Assembly (NCBI GenBank): GCA_001643675.2
Contig: LSRY02000034.1
Location: 124,001 to 188,000 of the forward strand
Direction of reading: 5' to 3'
From: Monocercomonoides exilis
Lineage: Eukaryota; Preaxostyla; Oxymonadida; Polymastigidae
Length of the DNA stretch: 64,000 nucleotides
Position numbers and translations under genes: made by a program. A model generated the notes under the pieces. The model was not told the DNA's origin. It was given only the letters and a program-made list of their open reading frames with translations, and did no database searches. Numbering within the stretch: position 1 is the first letter of the stretch; every line of letters begins with the position of its first letter. This document shows positions 46,657 through 60,019 of the stretch, one piece after another.

Positions 46657-49600
46657 ATGGCAAGCATTTTGTTAAACGCTCTGTCAATAATAATTCTGGA
46701 ATGGAAATTGCTGTGTGATGATCATTCCGAATTTGCTGATCAAGGCTTTCGAGAGATTGCTGGAGAAAGAGATGAACAATTTGTTTTATCTGAAACATAT
46801 CCAGAGACATTTTATGGACCGCACAATAAATTTGAAAACAGACATTCAGCAAATTCTGACATCAATTTTATTGGAACGAAGATTGAAAATATGGAAGAAG
46901 TGGAAATGAGGAAAGATGAATTTGCACGTGTTGAAATTGATTTATGAAAGAAAGAGAAGAGTGGGAAGCCGTTAACGCAGAACAATTGCCATATTTTATA
47001 TGGCGATAAGAACAAAAATGCTTTCTTTTCAGAAAGTTTTGTTGAAGGAAGTGCGAATTTGAGGAATTCGTCAGTGAAGTGGAGGAGGCTGAGAATGATG
47101 TATGACAAAGAAAAATGTCTTGTCTGCGCAAACGATCAGAGCACCATGGAAATTGAAGATTGCAAAATGTTGGTGGGACATGGGGCATGCCCACTGTCTT
47201 TGCGAGGAAGTTGTGGGGTGTTGACGAATATTTGACTCGGATCGTCTTCGGCCTCTTTTCCGTTCCTGCTGCCTCCGTTGTTTGCTTCAACACCTCCTGA
47301 AAGTGATGTTCATTGCTTCAGTCAAGCTTCCGTGCGTTCTTCATTTTTCTCTTCATTTTCAATCACATCACCTCCATTTCTTTCATCGCCTTTTGTTGAG
47401 AGCGTTTGTCTTTCTGGTTTGATTTTTTCCAACGTATCATCAATAATTTCTGGAAAGGCGGATCCTCCGGTTGCTTGTTGCGGGCACACCACTTTTGTTG
47501 AAAGTTGCTTGTTTTCGTCAGTTTGTGATGCATATGATGGCGGAATTGTGTCCTCTCTCAACAATCCCTTGGCATCTTTGACTGCCTCAAACACCTCGTT
47601 TATCGGATGCAGCAGAACCGGAAATGTTGAGTTTATTGGAACTGCAGATGATAAGAAACAGCCGGGGAGGCAAAATGAAACAGAAAATGGGATAAATACA
47701 TTCAGTTGGTGTGAGTGGAATGGATCGAAGACAACAGGAACAGATAGCACGTGGGGAGATATAGCATCAAATGGAGGAGCCATTTGCATGTCCAACATGG
47801 GAAATGGAGTTCTTTCACTTTCTCATTGTTCGTTCAATGACTGCACAGCATATCAAAGCGGTGGCGGAATATTCTGCGCAAAAATAAAGTCAGTTGAAGC
47901 CATAAACAATTCTTTCAATTCATGCTTTTGTCAAAACTCTAGTGGAGGAGGATTTTATGTGGATATGACTTCGTCATTTGCAAGGATCAATTGTTGTGAA
48001 TTCCAGAAATGCAAAGGAAGCGGAGCTGGAGGAGGGCTTTATCTTTATGAATTTAACACCTTCGGATCAGGCTGCATAGGAACAGAAATTGGAAGTGGAG
48101 ATTGTGTTTGCGTACATGATTGTTCATTTTCTTCTTGCTCAATTTCTGGAGATTCAGGTGGAGGGATGTATTGTGCTCACACTCCGTTGGAATTTAAAAT
48201 GAAAAACCTTCAGTTTATTTCATGTTCTGCTGCTTCAAATGGTGGAGGATTATATCTTTATCCATGTCAAGAAATAGCACCAAGTGATGGTTTTTACGTT
48301 TATTTTTTAGTCTTTCACAATTGCTTGTGCAATGAATTCCAAATGGGTAATGATGTTTCATTTATTGATTTTTACCAATTTTACAACAGTTTGGGAAACC
48401 CGTTTTATGAAGCATATGCCACGAATACCAATGAATACAGAGTGTTCTATTCAGATTTTCATTATAACGAGAAATACACAGAAAATAAGAACTGGCTGAA
48501 GGATGGAATGAAAGATCGATTTGTTGGAGAAGAAGGAGATGATTCAGAAGAATGGTGTGGAACGAGCGAATTAGCGGCATGTTCGACAGTTGGGCAAGCT
48601 GTGGCAAAGAGCTTGATTTTGCTCAGCTCAACAATCACGGTGCTTGGTGGGAGTTATGGGAGTGAGAGAGAAACAATCAGTGTTGGTGAGAAGAAGATCA
48701 TTGTTGTGGGAAAAGGAAGGGAGACAACTTCAATTGGGACAGGAGCTCTTTCACCATCTTCGACAACACTGTTCAGCGTGTCGAGTGGGAAACTGGATGT
48801 GCAGCATGTGAAACTTGATCACAACGCAACAGCCAGTTCTTCGCTGAGTGTGTTTGTTGTATCAGAAGGAAGTGGGTCACTTTCGCTGGAGGATGTGTTG
48901 ATCTCGTCAAGTGTTGCTGGGGGTGATTCGACATTGGATTCGGTGTTTGATGTTATTCGACTCTCGCAGCTGACGATGTGCGATGTCGAAGCTATCGATT
49001 TGGAATTATCGCAATCACTGTTTTCAGAACAGCCATCAAATGGATTGGTATCTGGAGAGAGTGTGCTGGGGAATGTGACAATTGGGAATGTGAATCGGAC
49101 AACAGGAGATGGAGTGGTGGTGGCAAAGAAGGTGAAGGAAGGAGAAACATTTGTGGTGAGGAACACAACAATCGTTGGCTGTGAGTGCAAAAGTGGGAGT
49201 GGTGGAGGGATGAAAGTTGAGTTGGAGGGAACAGCAAGCAAGGCTCGCATTGGAACTTCAGCATTGCCCAGCGGAGTGACAACAAGGTTTGATCGATGCA
49301 AGTGCAGCGCACATGGAGGAGGGGTGATGGTGTGGCGGGGGGAAGGAGCAGCAGATTTTGTGATGGAATCAGTGAGTTTTGTGGATTGCTGTGCGGGGAT
49401 GGGAGGAGGAAATGTGTTTGTGTCGGGATGGGATCTGAGCAAGATTGCGAATAAAGAGCACTTCAAGTGGGAAATGGGTGCTGAGGAGTTGGAATCATTT
49501 GATGAGTTGTGCGGGTGGGAGAGGAAAACAACAGGAGAGGGATACGTGATTCCGCTGGTTGTGTATTTGTGGAGGAACTGGAGTGGGAAGGGGTTTGTTG

Positions 49601-52600
49601 ATGGAGAAGGAGGAGGAGACTTCAGCGGATGTGGGTTTTCTGTTGTGCCATGTTCTTCAGTTGACCATGTGGTTTCGCTGAGATATTCGCCACTTGAGAC
49701 AGAAGAATCAGCGATTATGATCAAGGGTGATTCTTCCATCAATCACCCAATCTCGCTATTGGCTTTGTCTTCAGCAGCACTTCCAAGACCGAAAATTGTG
49801 ATTGAAGGAGAAGAAAGAGGAAGAATTGTGAGGGTGAGTGAAGGAGATGCAGGAGGAGATGAAAGAGCAATGATTGCATCGGATGTGAGGCTGACAATTG
49901 CAGATGTGTCGTTTCATATTCCAGGTGAGTTGGGGAGGCATGTGTCGCTTGTTGAGTCATTGTCGCCGAGCGGATGTCTGTCAGTTGCACGCTGTTCATT
50001 TGTTTGTGGAAGTCCACCAGTTGAAACCAAATATTGTGTGATGGAAGTTGAGGCAGGAAATGTGACGATTGAGGATTGTTCACTGGATCAGTTCAGTCTG
50101 ATGGGAGGGTTCTTGAGATTTGCTTCAGGGGTTGAAGTTGTTGAAGTGGTGGACATGTCGATTTCGAACACAAATGCATCTGGCTGCAGCTTGATATCAT
50201 TGAGTCCGTCGTCACGCACAAGCAGAGTGGCGAATGATGAGAATCAAAACTCGAAGACGATGCTGAGGATAAATGGCTCTTCATTCACAAACATAACATG
50301 TGGAGACAACAGATCAGCTGTGGCGAGTATGGATTCATTTGCAGTTGGGATTGTGTGTGTGATGGAAGGGTGTGCGCTGACAAAGTGCATGAGTGAGAGG
50401 AGCGAAGAAGGGGGAGGTGTGAAAGTGCAGCTGAAGAGTGGGGAGTCGGAGCTGAGGGTGAGGGAATGCTCGTTTGGGATGTGTGTGTGCTCGGCAGGGA
50501 ATGGGAGAGGAGGAGGGATGCTGATTGATGGGATAGATCCGAATGCTCAGTCTGGTGGGGCTTCAGCATTGCCGCTTTTGGCCAGGATGGAAAGGATCCG
50601 ATTCATGATGAATGAAGCACATGTGGGGAAGGATATGTTTATCAGATGCGATTCAATTGATTTGCAGATCAACGAAAAACTGTTTTCGATGGATTTCAGC
50701 CAGGAAGCGCTGAAGTCGAACAACTCGATTTGCGGGAGCGATGTGGCAGGGATGGAGGATGCTGATCTGATTCCGTGGATCATATATTATTCAGCTCCTC
50801 AGGTATTTGTATCGTCTGGTGGGAGAGATGGCAGGCAGTGTGGAGCACAGGATGCGCCATGTGAGAGCATCGACAACGGGATAACACACATTGAGAAGGG
50901 GGTTGGAAATGCAATGTGGATTGATGGAGAAGGGATGGTTGGGGGCGAGTGTGTGGTTGGAGAAGCGAGGATCGCATCAAAGAAGAAAGCAAAGGCGAGG
51001 GTCTTGGTGAGCAAAAAGATTGAGGTGAGAGGAGAGGAGGAGAGTGTTGTGGTGTTTGTGGAAGGGTGTGTTGTGGAGAAGTGCATGTTTGTGTTTGGGG
51101 TGCTGTTTGAATCGACACACAAGTGGATAATGAAGGAGAAGAATGGATCGCTTGTGATGAGGGAATGCTCGTTCGAGTGCTGGGGAATGGGGAATGTGGT
51201 GAACAGCTCGGTTGTGGGAGTGGAGGGAGGAGAGCTTGAGATGAGCAAATGCTCGATTGCACACATGAGTGTTTCTCGAGCAGTTCTTTCGTTCTGCTGT
51301 GCATCGAGCGTTGTAGTGTCGGAAACAGAAGTAAATGATATTGAATCGAGGAGCGATGTGATTGAAGTTGGGAACGAAGCGAGTGTGAGCGTGAAAGAGA
51401 TGAAGATGGAAAACATCACAACAACACGAGGAGGAGGAAGCACGATGAAGTTGGTGGATGGAAAAGAGATGGTAACACTGTCGAACTGTTCTTTTGGGGA
51501 ATGTTCATCTGGGAAGGAGAAAGGAGGGATGGTGAGTGTTGTGGGGTGTGTGGGTGTGAGAATGGAAATGTGTGAGCTTGATGGGAAACAAGAAGAATCA
51601 GAACGAAGAGGAGGAAGAGGAAGAAGAGGAGGAGGAGAAGGAGAGAGTGTGAAATGGAACAAAGAAAGAAAGAGCTTCAATGTGTTGAAGGAGGAGATAT
51701 GTAGATGGAATGGGTCGATGGTTGATTTGGAGAGGAGCACAGTGGAATTGAGAGAAACAACCATGAGAAATAGCAAGAAGGGAGGATTGTCTGTGAGTGA
51801 AGGAAGCATGAAGATTGGAAAAGGAGAATTTGAGAACAACAGCCCATCTATTGAAGATTATCAATCGGTGCGGAGAAACATGTTGTGTTCTGATTCAGCT
51901 GAGGTGAATATTATGAGTCTGAAGGGAGGAGATGGAGTGTTGCCAAATTCATCGATGTGGATTCTGAATGATGGATGCACGCTGAAGGGGATTGTTGAGG
52001 AGCGAGCATCACCATTGTTCATCCCAGTGCTGGAGGATGTTTCTGTGAATGAAAATGGAAGAAATGCCATGATAAAATTCAAGGGCTCTCTTTTTGTGCC
52101 ATGTGACTTATCTTTCAGAGTTGTGTATGAAACAGGGGATGTGGAGGTGATTGAGACATATCCTTTTGAGGAAGACAGTTTTGTATCAGAAACGGAAGTT
52201 GGTGGGATGATTCCATCAGAAAATATTTCAACGATTGCAGACGAAACGGAGGTGTCTGTGATGATATTGTATGGAAAGCAATTGGCTGCAACTTCTTCTC
52301 AGATACTGAAGAACAGAACAGAACCAAAGACAGGAATTGATAAAGTGGTTGAAGGAGGAAAGGAAGGAAAATTCTCATGGATATTGATTGTTTGCATTGT
52401 AGCTGTTGTAGTGCTATTAATTGTGTCGATAATATTCATTGTTCGATGGAAGAAGGTGAAGAATGAAGCAGAAGACTTGAGAGAGATTGTGAATGATAAC
52501 ATCAGAAAAGATCCGAAGGCATTTGAGATGGTGACGATGGAGATGTCACCAGAAGAGCAGTGGAGGAGAGCAGAGAGGGAGGCTGAGAAGAAGAATGATG

Positions 52601-53688
52601 AGAGGATAAAGAAAAGGGTGTATGAGAAAAGCTTGGGACACTCAGAATCTTCAGAGCATCTTCTCTCTGAGAGTGGATCAACAGAATACATTTTGGGAAG
52701 AGATTCAGACAAGATTCCTGATTGGGCATTGGAAAAATTTGATGAGGAAGAAGATGATATATCGAGAAAGCGAACACCATCACCTTCCATTTCATCCACC
52801 TCAACCACAGACACTTCAGACGCAGATTCAACATTTGTTCGGGGAGAGGATTTGTGTCCAACCACCTCATCGATGTCGAATCTGGTGGATGCAATGGCCT
52901 GCTCATCGCCACATGAGAAGCTGATCGTGGATTTGAGAGATTCGCTGTTCATGCTTCTTCATGGGAAAAATGAGAAGAAAGAGATGGCAATCGGAACTCT
53001 CCAGGAGAGGGAGGTGACGGCTGCTCAGATCCTGTTCTGGGTGGCCAATCTTGCACTCCACTCGTTTGATGAAATGAACAATCCACTTCAGTCACTGACA
53101 AATCTGAGTCCGCACATTGTGTTGTTCTCAGAACATATGGTCATCTGCATTGCCCTCCACTCTGACTGCTCTTCTTCAGATTCTGATTCATCCTCCATCT
53201 CTTCATCAACTGTTGTCACATCAACAAGTGATGATGATGACAGAGACTCTCTGCCCTCATCGGCATTTGAGGATGAGGAAGACAACAGGAAGGAGTGCAT
53301 GAGGTGGAAGGCGCCAGAGCTGCTGAATGGAACAACGAAGCATGCGACAAAGAAGACGGTTGTGTTTTCTGTTGGGATGATGGTGTGGGAGTGTGTGACG
53401 CTGGATGTTCCGATTGGGGAGTACGAGGCAGATGTGGCAGGGCAGAAGATTGTGAATGGAGAGAGGCCAGATCTGTCTGAAGTTGAAGGGACAACATACA
53501 GCCGCCTGGTGAGATCTGCAGTGGCGCAGAACAAAGACGACCGCCCGTCGCTGTTTGGGATGAAGCGCGAGTTTTTCCAACACTTCACATCTGGTGCCAC
53601 GATGGTGACTGTGTCAGATGCAATCGATTGCACTGAAGACACAAAAATTGTCTGTGCCTCGCTCATCACGGGCACTCAGTGGAGCTGA
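46657..53688 (+). CDS. Giant beta-helix receptor with one TM and a pseudokinase tail
   Basis: An uninterrupted frame runs from 47236 to TGA 53686-53688 (about 2,150 codons). It has no ATG before about 47790 although the sequence is clearly coding, so the start lies upstream. ATG 46657 gives a signal-like 'MASILLNALSIIILEWKLLC'; a 105-bp intron 46928-47032 (GTGTTG...TTTTCAG) keeps phase and removes one TGA. A second TGA (47233-47235) remains in frame. The ectodomain is 1,650 residues of Ser/Gly/Cys-rich strand-turn repeats ('GSGGGMKVEL', 'GRGGGMLIDG'), in at least three modules. One TM (52378-52450, 'WILIVCIVAVVVLLIVSIIF') precedes a charged linker. The tail (about 52910-53690) keeps 'RWKAPELL', 'FSVGMMVWECVT' and 'DDRPSL' of TKL kinases, but HRD, DFG and the ATP Lys are absent. 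Exon 1 is uncertain. Confidence 0.8.
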
Positions 53689-56040
53689 TTTGTTCTTTGA
53701 GCAGTGATCATTGTTCGTGCTGCTTTCATAAAAAACCAATTGATAGAGCTTCGCCACATTATCATTTTATTATTGGACATTGCATTAGGAAAGATGAATT
53801 GAATGCTTTTTGGCAATTCTTATTTTGAGGGAGGAGCAGATAAATGAGGGAGTGAATATTGAATATGGGGTGTTTGAATGTTTGATCCAGAATTATTTTT
53901 CAGTTTTCCGCTTCTGCATGAAGGGCGAGGATTCGGATCAATCTAACTTTTTCCTTTATTTCCTTTATTTCCTTTATTTTGTTTATTTTTAATTTTTGTT
54001 TGATATGCATTATTTATATTTATTTGTGTGTATGTTTATTAAAAATAAAAGGCTATTTGCAGATTTGAAAAAAGAAGAATATGTATTCGAATGTGATATG
54101 TATTTCTTATTTATTTCTCAGTTGACCTTTTCTATTTATTTTGACAGTTGTGTTATGATGAAAGAAAATAAGTGTGAAGACTTTATGTGAACAAGGTTTT
54201 TGTTATTTTTAACCATTGTCATGATTATTTGGATATTCATTAATGTTATGTATTTTGTTAATATTTTTGTTATTCATGTGCTTTCTAAATATATTTATTT
54301 ATTTCATGTTCTTTTTTCATTGGATAATTGAGTCAGTTGTTTACTGGAATTATTTGTTCCGCTTCTGCACAGAATGTTTCAATGTTTGGAACTTTTTCAG
54401 AGATTATTGGTTGATATCATTTCTTTAATGCAACTTATTTAATAATTATATTTTCTAAACTTTTTCCTGATTTATTTCGATTTATTCGCATTTTCAAATA
54501 ACATTTAAAAAATAAATAAATGGGACGAAATATTTGAAACTTCAAGCTTTTTCATTGAAAAATTATGCACTTTTGATTTGCTTTTTGTGAACAAAAAATT
54601 TCAACAAAATGGGTTCATTTTTTGAAATTCGTGTGATATAATAATACATAATGTTATGATATAATTGAAACCTGTTCGTTTATACGAAAATACTATTTAT
54701 TTTGAAATCAGAGAAAGGAAAGAAATGAAATGTTAAACATTTCTTTCATGGTTTTTGGAAAAAAACAAACAAACAAACAAATAATAATAATAATAATAAT
54801 AATAATTAAAAACTCTTGAAAGTGCGAATTCTTTGTGGACAAGCAAATTAAATTGGAATATTGTTGTTTCAAGAGTGTAAATTAATCAACTTTTTTTAAT
54901 AATTCGAGATTTTTTGAAAACGTGTTCAGTGTAGCTTTGTTATAATCACCTCGGTGATCATCAAGACTGTGAATAATCACACCATTATCAAAAAAAAAAC
55001 AGAAGGTATTTGTTTGCCTGTTACGTAATTTTTTCAATATGAATGAATATCTTTTCATCTATAATAGAAACAATTCTGTAAATTGATACATAATACGAAG
55101 AAAAATCGATTTTTAATAGTGGATCTAAATAAACATTGAAAATTTTCTTAATTCATTGGTAAACAATTATTTCAAAAAAATATTTCAATAAAAAAGAAGT
55201 TTCAGTTTTAATTTTGTTCGGTTTTAATCACAAAAATGTGCAAAATGGATAACGATCCTAACTGAACTGCACTATTTTTAAAAGACAACCACTTTATTGT
55301 AACAAGGTTAAAAATTTGCATTTTTATTCTGTGTCATATTGATTAAAACTTTCTAATTTTGTTCTTTTGGTTGTTTTTGTAACATAAAAAATATATATGG
55401 GTAAATCTTTATGAAAAGTTGCAAAAGTTTAATTTTTTAATAAATAAAAAAATCAGATGGGTGATTATTTTTGAAATCATATTTTTTCATACAAAAATTT
55501 CGGTGCAAAAATATTTCTTGAATATCAATATATGGGGCAAATTTTTTCTCTTCAGGCATTTTCATAGAAAAGATATGCACTTTTCTTTGACTTTTTTACA
55601 TCAAAATGCACTATATAATAGGGTCATTTTTTTAACATTTGTGAAATGTTGGAGAACTTCATGTTTTGATTTCAACGATTCCTGTTTGCGGATCTGAAAA
55701 TCAAATTTATTTGAAATCTGAGAAAGTTAAATGAACTTATGAGCGAAGTAATTTTTCAATGACTAGTGCGAAAAAAGCTTGAAAATCCGTATTTTCCCCC
55801 ATTTGTCTCAATTTATTTGAAAAGTTCTTTTTGTTTAATTTTCAGGTCAATATGAAAAATGAATATTTTCTTCAAATTTTCACACTAACTCACCGATATT
55901 TATTAGTACGTGAATAATAACATTATCAAGCATTAATCCAAATGCTGTAAAATTTTGGTGTATTGGAATGAAATTTTGATAAAAAAATTCATTTTTCATT
56001 TCAACAAATAATTCAAACAAAAGGAACTTAAATAAAAAAA
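53689..56040. other. AT-rich intergenic region with MITE copies
   Basis: No gene. It holds a diverged MITE relative at about 54521-54740, an ATA/ATAATA tract at 54781-54806, a small palindrome TCACCTCGGTGA near 54948, and a MITE at 55534-55800. Confidence 0.5.
55534..55800. mobile_element. MITE, second copy in opposite orientation
   Basis: Starts GGGGCAAATTTTTTCTCTTC and ends AAATCCGTATTTTCCCCC. Reversed, it aligns along its length with 33931-34198 (shared words AGGCATTTTCAT, TATGCAC, GATTTCAACGAT). The flanks ATAT/ATTT suggest a decayed 4-bp duplication. Confidence 0.65.
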
Positions 56041-56044
56041 CTCA

Positions 56045-56112
56045 CATATGGCTGATCCTTTGTAAATTCACCCTTTCGTTAAAGTTTTGATAAAAATTTT
56101 TTATCTCAATGG

Positions 56113-56146
<34 letters not shown>

Positions 56147-56276
56147 AACGTTTAACACATACATTGCATGATGATGAAAAAAAGGAAATATATTTTTAAT
56201 AAAATCCCATTGAGATAAAAATGTTGATCAAAATTCGAACGAAAGTGTGATTACAATAATTATCAGCCATATTATG
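56045..56276. mobile_element. Fold-back MITE with 75-bp terminal inverted repeats
   Basis: The left arm 56045-56117 begins CATATGGCTGATC and ends TATCTCAATGGGATTT. The right arm 56202-56276 is its inverted, imperfect copy, beginning AAATCCCATTGAGATA and ending GCCATATTATG. The arms share TTTCGTT..TTTTGAT and the perfect 16-bp inner end. The 84-bp centre starts with A28. There is no coding capacity. Confidence 0.75.
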
Positions 56277-56776
56277 CAAGTTTTATGAAAACATCAATAA
56301 TCAGTAATTGCTTTTTTCGAAGCATAAAAACACCTCAAATTAACTTTCTTTCAAACAATATTTGCGAATAAGTTTATTTTCTTTCAAATTACATTTCTTC
56401 GCTTATCAGAAGGCTTAGTTCCTTCTTTTAAAATACAAATTAATAAAAATAAAACCATATTGTTATAAAAAGAAAAGAAAAGAAAAACATATAAAGCTAA
56501 GTTTAATACAGATTGATAAATAATAATTATAATAAAATCAACTTTAACAATAATTAATCCAAAAATCACAAAACATGAAAAAGAAAATTAATAACCCTTC
56601 AAAATAAAAATTTCAACTGCTTCAAGAACCTGTCTGCAAAATCACAGCCATAAATCACAAAGATTTCATCAACAACAACCACCACCACCATAATAATAAT
56701 AATAATTATTATTATTATGATTATAAAACAGAAGAATATGTGCAGTTTGTTGTCTATTCATATAGCTTCATGCTGC

Positions 56777-59261
56777 TCAGACCAGCCACAAAAACGAACC
56801 TGTCCGTAGAATCTTTTCCCAAAGCACATGAACTTCGTGATTGATGGGCGGTTCATAAAAAGTATCTTGATACGTGTTCTTCTTTGCATTTTTGTCTTCT
56901 TCTTTCTTCTTCTTTGCTTCCTCTTCTGCTTTTTTCTTTTCTGCTTCCTCTGCCTCCGCTTTCTCTGTCTCTTTTCGATCCTCCTCGTCATAATACTTGT
57001 TGATCTCGTCAATTGCTGCACTCAGCTCTTCAGGACTCATCCCCTTCTGTGTTACCTCTATCAGCCTCTGATCTTTCTCTTTTTCTCGCATCTCCCTCAC
57101 TTTTGCCTTCGCGTCCTCTTTTTCCTTTCTTTCCTGTTCTTCCTGCTTTTTTCTAATTTTTTCTGCTTTTCTCTTTTCCCACTCCTCTGCCCGTATTTCC
57201 TGTATTTCTCTGCTCCTCTTACAAGGAGCTGATGTTTGCCATACATACAGTCCTTTCTTCAAATCCACCCTTCGCTTAATCCACTTCACATCCCCTTTCA
57301 CCAGATACAGCACCACACAGAACGCAATATATTCAACAAACAGCCACACCAGCATCGGAACCAGTGATAGCGCCATGTTTTTTTCCATCTTGTGTGCCCG
57401 CTCAATCAGCTCGTCTGTCACAACCACTGCCGACATGAATCGCTCTGCCCCTTCCCATGCCCCTCCGCCCGAAGTTGGCGGGTCAAACTTCCCAATCCCG
57501 TCCAAGCACAGCGCAGGAAGAAGTACTATAGCAATCCCCATCGCCGACCCAAGCACAATCCCGCAGTACTGCACACACTTACTGCACACTGTATCGAAAG
57601 CATAAACTTTCGACAGCTTCATACTGAATGCAAAAATATGGATTGTGATGATTGTCAAGAACAATGGAATGAACACAATTGTCCATGAACTCGTGAAGTT
57701 GTCTGTTTAGTTGTACATGCGCCACAAACATTACAAAAAGCACACATTCACATTCACACAAAAAGAACAAAATAAATAAATGATGAATGAATGAATAAAT
57801 GAACAAACAAATAAATCAAATAGAAACATAATTTTTGTGCGCAATAGATACAATAAGTAAATTAATAAATAAATAAAAAATGTAATGTCTTGTTTCTCAT
57901 TCAATTCACTCTCACAAACTCAATTACCCTCCTTTAACACTTTGCATACTGCACAGTTTCACAGAAAATAACACCCACGTCAAAACGATTCCAACCAGAG
58001 AAATGATAGACATTATAAAAGAGAAACAACAATTATCTGGACATTTAGGCCAGCAATCACTGTGAATCATCATATATGCTGTCGAACCATAGAAAAACAA
58101 AAAATAGAACAAAAGTTCAAATAAAATTGTTTCTGAGCTCGTCATCAATCGCCCGTCTTCTGTGAATTTTTGTGTGGCAACTTCTGTGTCCGCTGCTTCT
58201 CTGAATAGTACATCATAACCTGCGCCACTTTCCTTGATGCTCCTTTGAGGATACGGCTTCGTCACTGGACCATCAACCAAGCGATTGCGGATGTTAAACG
58301 TGTACTCATCCCCATTCACAAAAGAATCAAGACTTACTAACAAAAAGTAAAACATTATAAAAAAGCATCCTAACACCATAGCATTCATCACAAATGATAA
58401 AAAAAGATTCTTTCTTTTCACAAAACATAGAGAAAAGAAGAATAAAAACAATGTAAGCATCGCTAGTGCAACACTGAACTGACCCTTTGACCGTGATAAA
58501 CTGAACGAAAAGACAGATCTGCTGACTTTGTTCGTTACAAGAATCGATACATGCTCATCATCAGCCAGCTTATCGAAAACTGGCCCACGGATAAAATTCG
58601 TTGCGTAAAAGATGGCAAAGAAAAAGAAGAAAAGAAACAGCATCAGCGATATCCACGCCAATGTAAATAGAATTAGACGTGTCCAAGGATTTTCGATCGT
58701 GCTTTTCAGATCGTGTATATCCCTCCAGAAACTTTTTCTTTTCCCAAACAGCACTTCTGGAAAAGTCCCATACAACCGAATGGTGTCCTTCCATCCTTTC
58801 GGGCTCAGTCCAAATCGGGTCTTGTCCGCAACATCCTAAATGTAATTTAAAGCAAAATACAAATCAACAAATAAACAAAAACGAAAAGAAGCCCATCAAA
58901 AAGAGAGTCACTCGCTGTGCCTGCTCCGGTACAGCGCCAAATACACACATCTGCATTGTTTGGATCGTACGTGTCCAGATCCTGGAACTCGTTCTGGTTC
59001 ATGTAGATGTTGTCTCTCAGTCGCGGCAGCTCCTCAACCACAATTTCATGCCAAAACCTACATTCAGCCAAATCCCGTAAATTTTGATCAGAACAAAAAA
59101 AAAATTCTTCACACTCTTCTGTATCCAGCATCTCTCGGAAAAACTTCGACGTCCCCATCAGCCTCATTTTCGCTCTTGTGTCGCATTCCTTCAAAATCCT
59201 ACCAAATTTTCCAAACCTCAAAACGCAACCAAAAATCCCACACCGCTTCCAAATATCCATC
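56777..59261 (-). CDS. Polytopic membrane protein, about 8 TM, three exons
   Basis: Exons 59261-58884, 58835-57950 and 57702-56777 join in frame to about 729 codons. Introns are 58883-58836 (48 bp, GTTTTTG...TTTAG) and 57949-57703 (247 bp, GTATGC...AACTAAACAG). The first exon encodes a hydrophilic Cys-containing region ('ECEEFFFCSDQNLRDLAEC'). Upstream, a possible signal sequence 'FLFFIVLRLSDGLCLNAGG' is in frame but lacks an ATG, so the true start may be in another exon. Five hydrophobic segments follow in exon 2 and three in exon 3 ('WTIVFIPLFLTIITIHIFAF' and others). The C-terminus is a long Lys/Glu coiled coil (from about 57230 down). The exon-3 'VFIPLF' helix faintly recalls TMEM185-type proteins. 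I would not assign a function on that. Confidence 0.7.
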
Positions 59262-60019
59262 GGCACTCCTGCACCACCCGCGTTCAAACACAAACCGTCC
59301 GATAACCGCAAAACAATAAAAAACAAAAATGCAAACTTTTCATGTCCACTAGACCGAAATTCTCATCTGATGAGCTGCTTGACATCGCGCCTTCGTTATT
59401 TTCAATCATGGCAACCGATTTCTGTTTCAGACTCTCCTTTCCCGTTTCATCAAAAATTTCTGAAGAATTCATCGATCTGTTGTATTGTATATTTAGTTTG
59501 ACTGAAACTTTATTCAAATTTTTAATTCAAAACTATTATATATGTTAATATTTATGAACAATTTGGAAATAATCCGGTCTATTTTTTCTTTTCGAATCCC
59601 ATTGAAATTATTGATTTGATCTTAAACTTATTAATAAAAACCCAAAAACATCGACAAATCATTGAATAATTAAAATAATATTATCAACATTCGAATTCTC
59701 CATTTTTTGGGTGAATATTTGTTATAACTTATTTTCTTTTTGGATTTGTATCTTTCTTATCATTTTCATCAATTTTATTCTTTGATAATTGAAATGAAAC
59801 ATCTGAAAGATTATTTCTTCAATTGCACTAGTGTATTCTTATTCTTTTTTAAAAAATATGTTTAATACATAATTTAAAAGATATGAATTTCTGGTTTTTC
59901 TTTGTTTCAAAGACGATTGACAAATTTAGGTTACGATCATTTACAGTTTATTTTGGTATTGAAAATCTCTTTTCATAACAAATCGATATTAACATAAAAT
60001 TATTTTGAAACGCGTCTAG
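59262..60019. other. AT-rich spacer
   Basis: Apart from the possible 5' end of the polytopic protein gene (59262-59340), nothing is supported. Confidence 0.4.

Noticed and set aside
46595-46852. Minus-strand 85-codon frame between kinase and receptor
   Set aside because: No motif; lies in the region where three frames are open by chance, and the plus frame with a signal-like start is preferred, itself with low certainty.
48819-49742. 307-codon minus-strand frame (and others at 50.8-53.7 kb) opposite the giant receptor
   Set aside because: Ser/Pro/Thr-rich shadows produced by the Gly/Ser/Val-rich sense frame; no independent signal.
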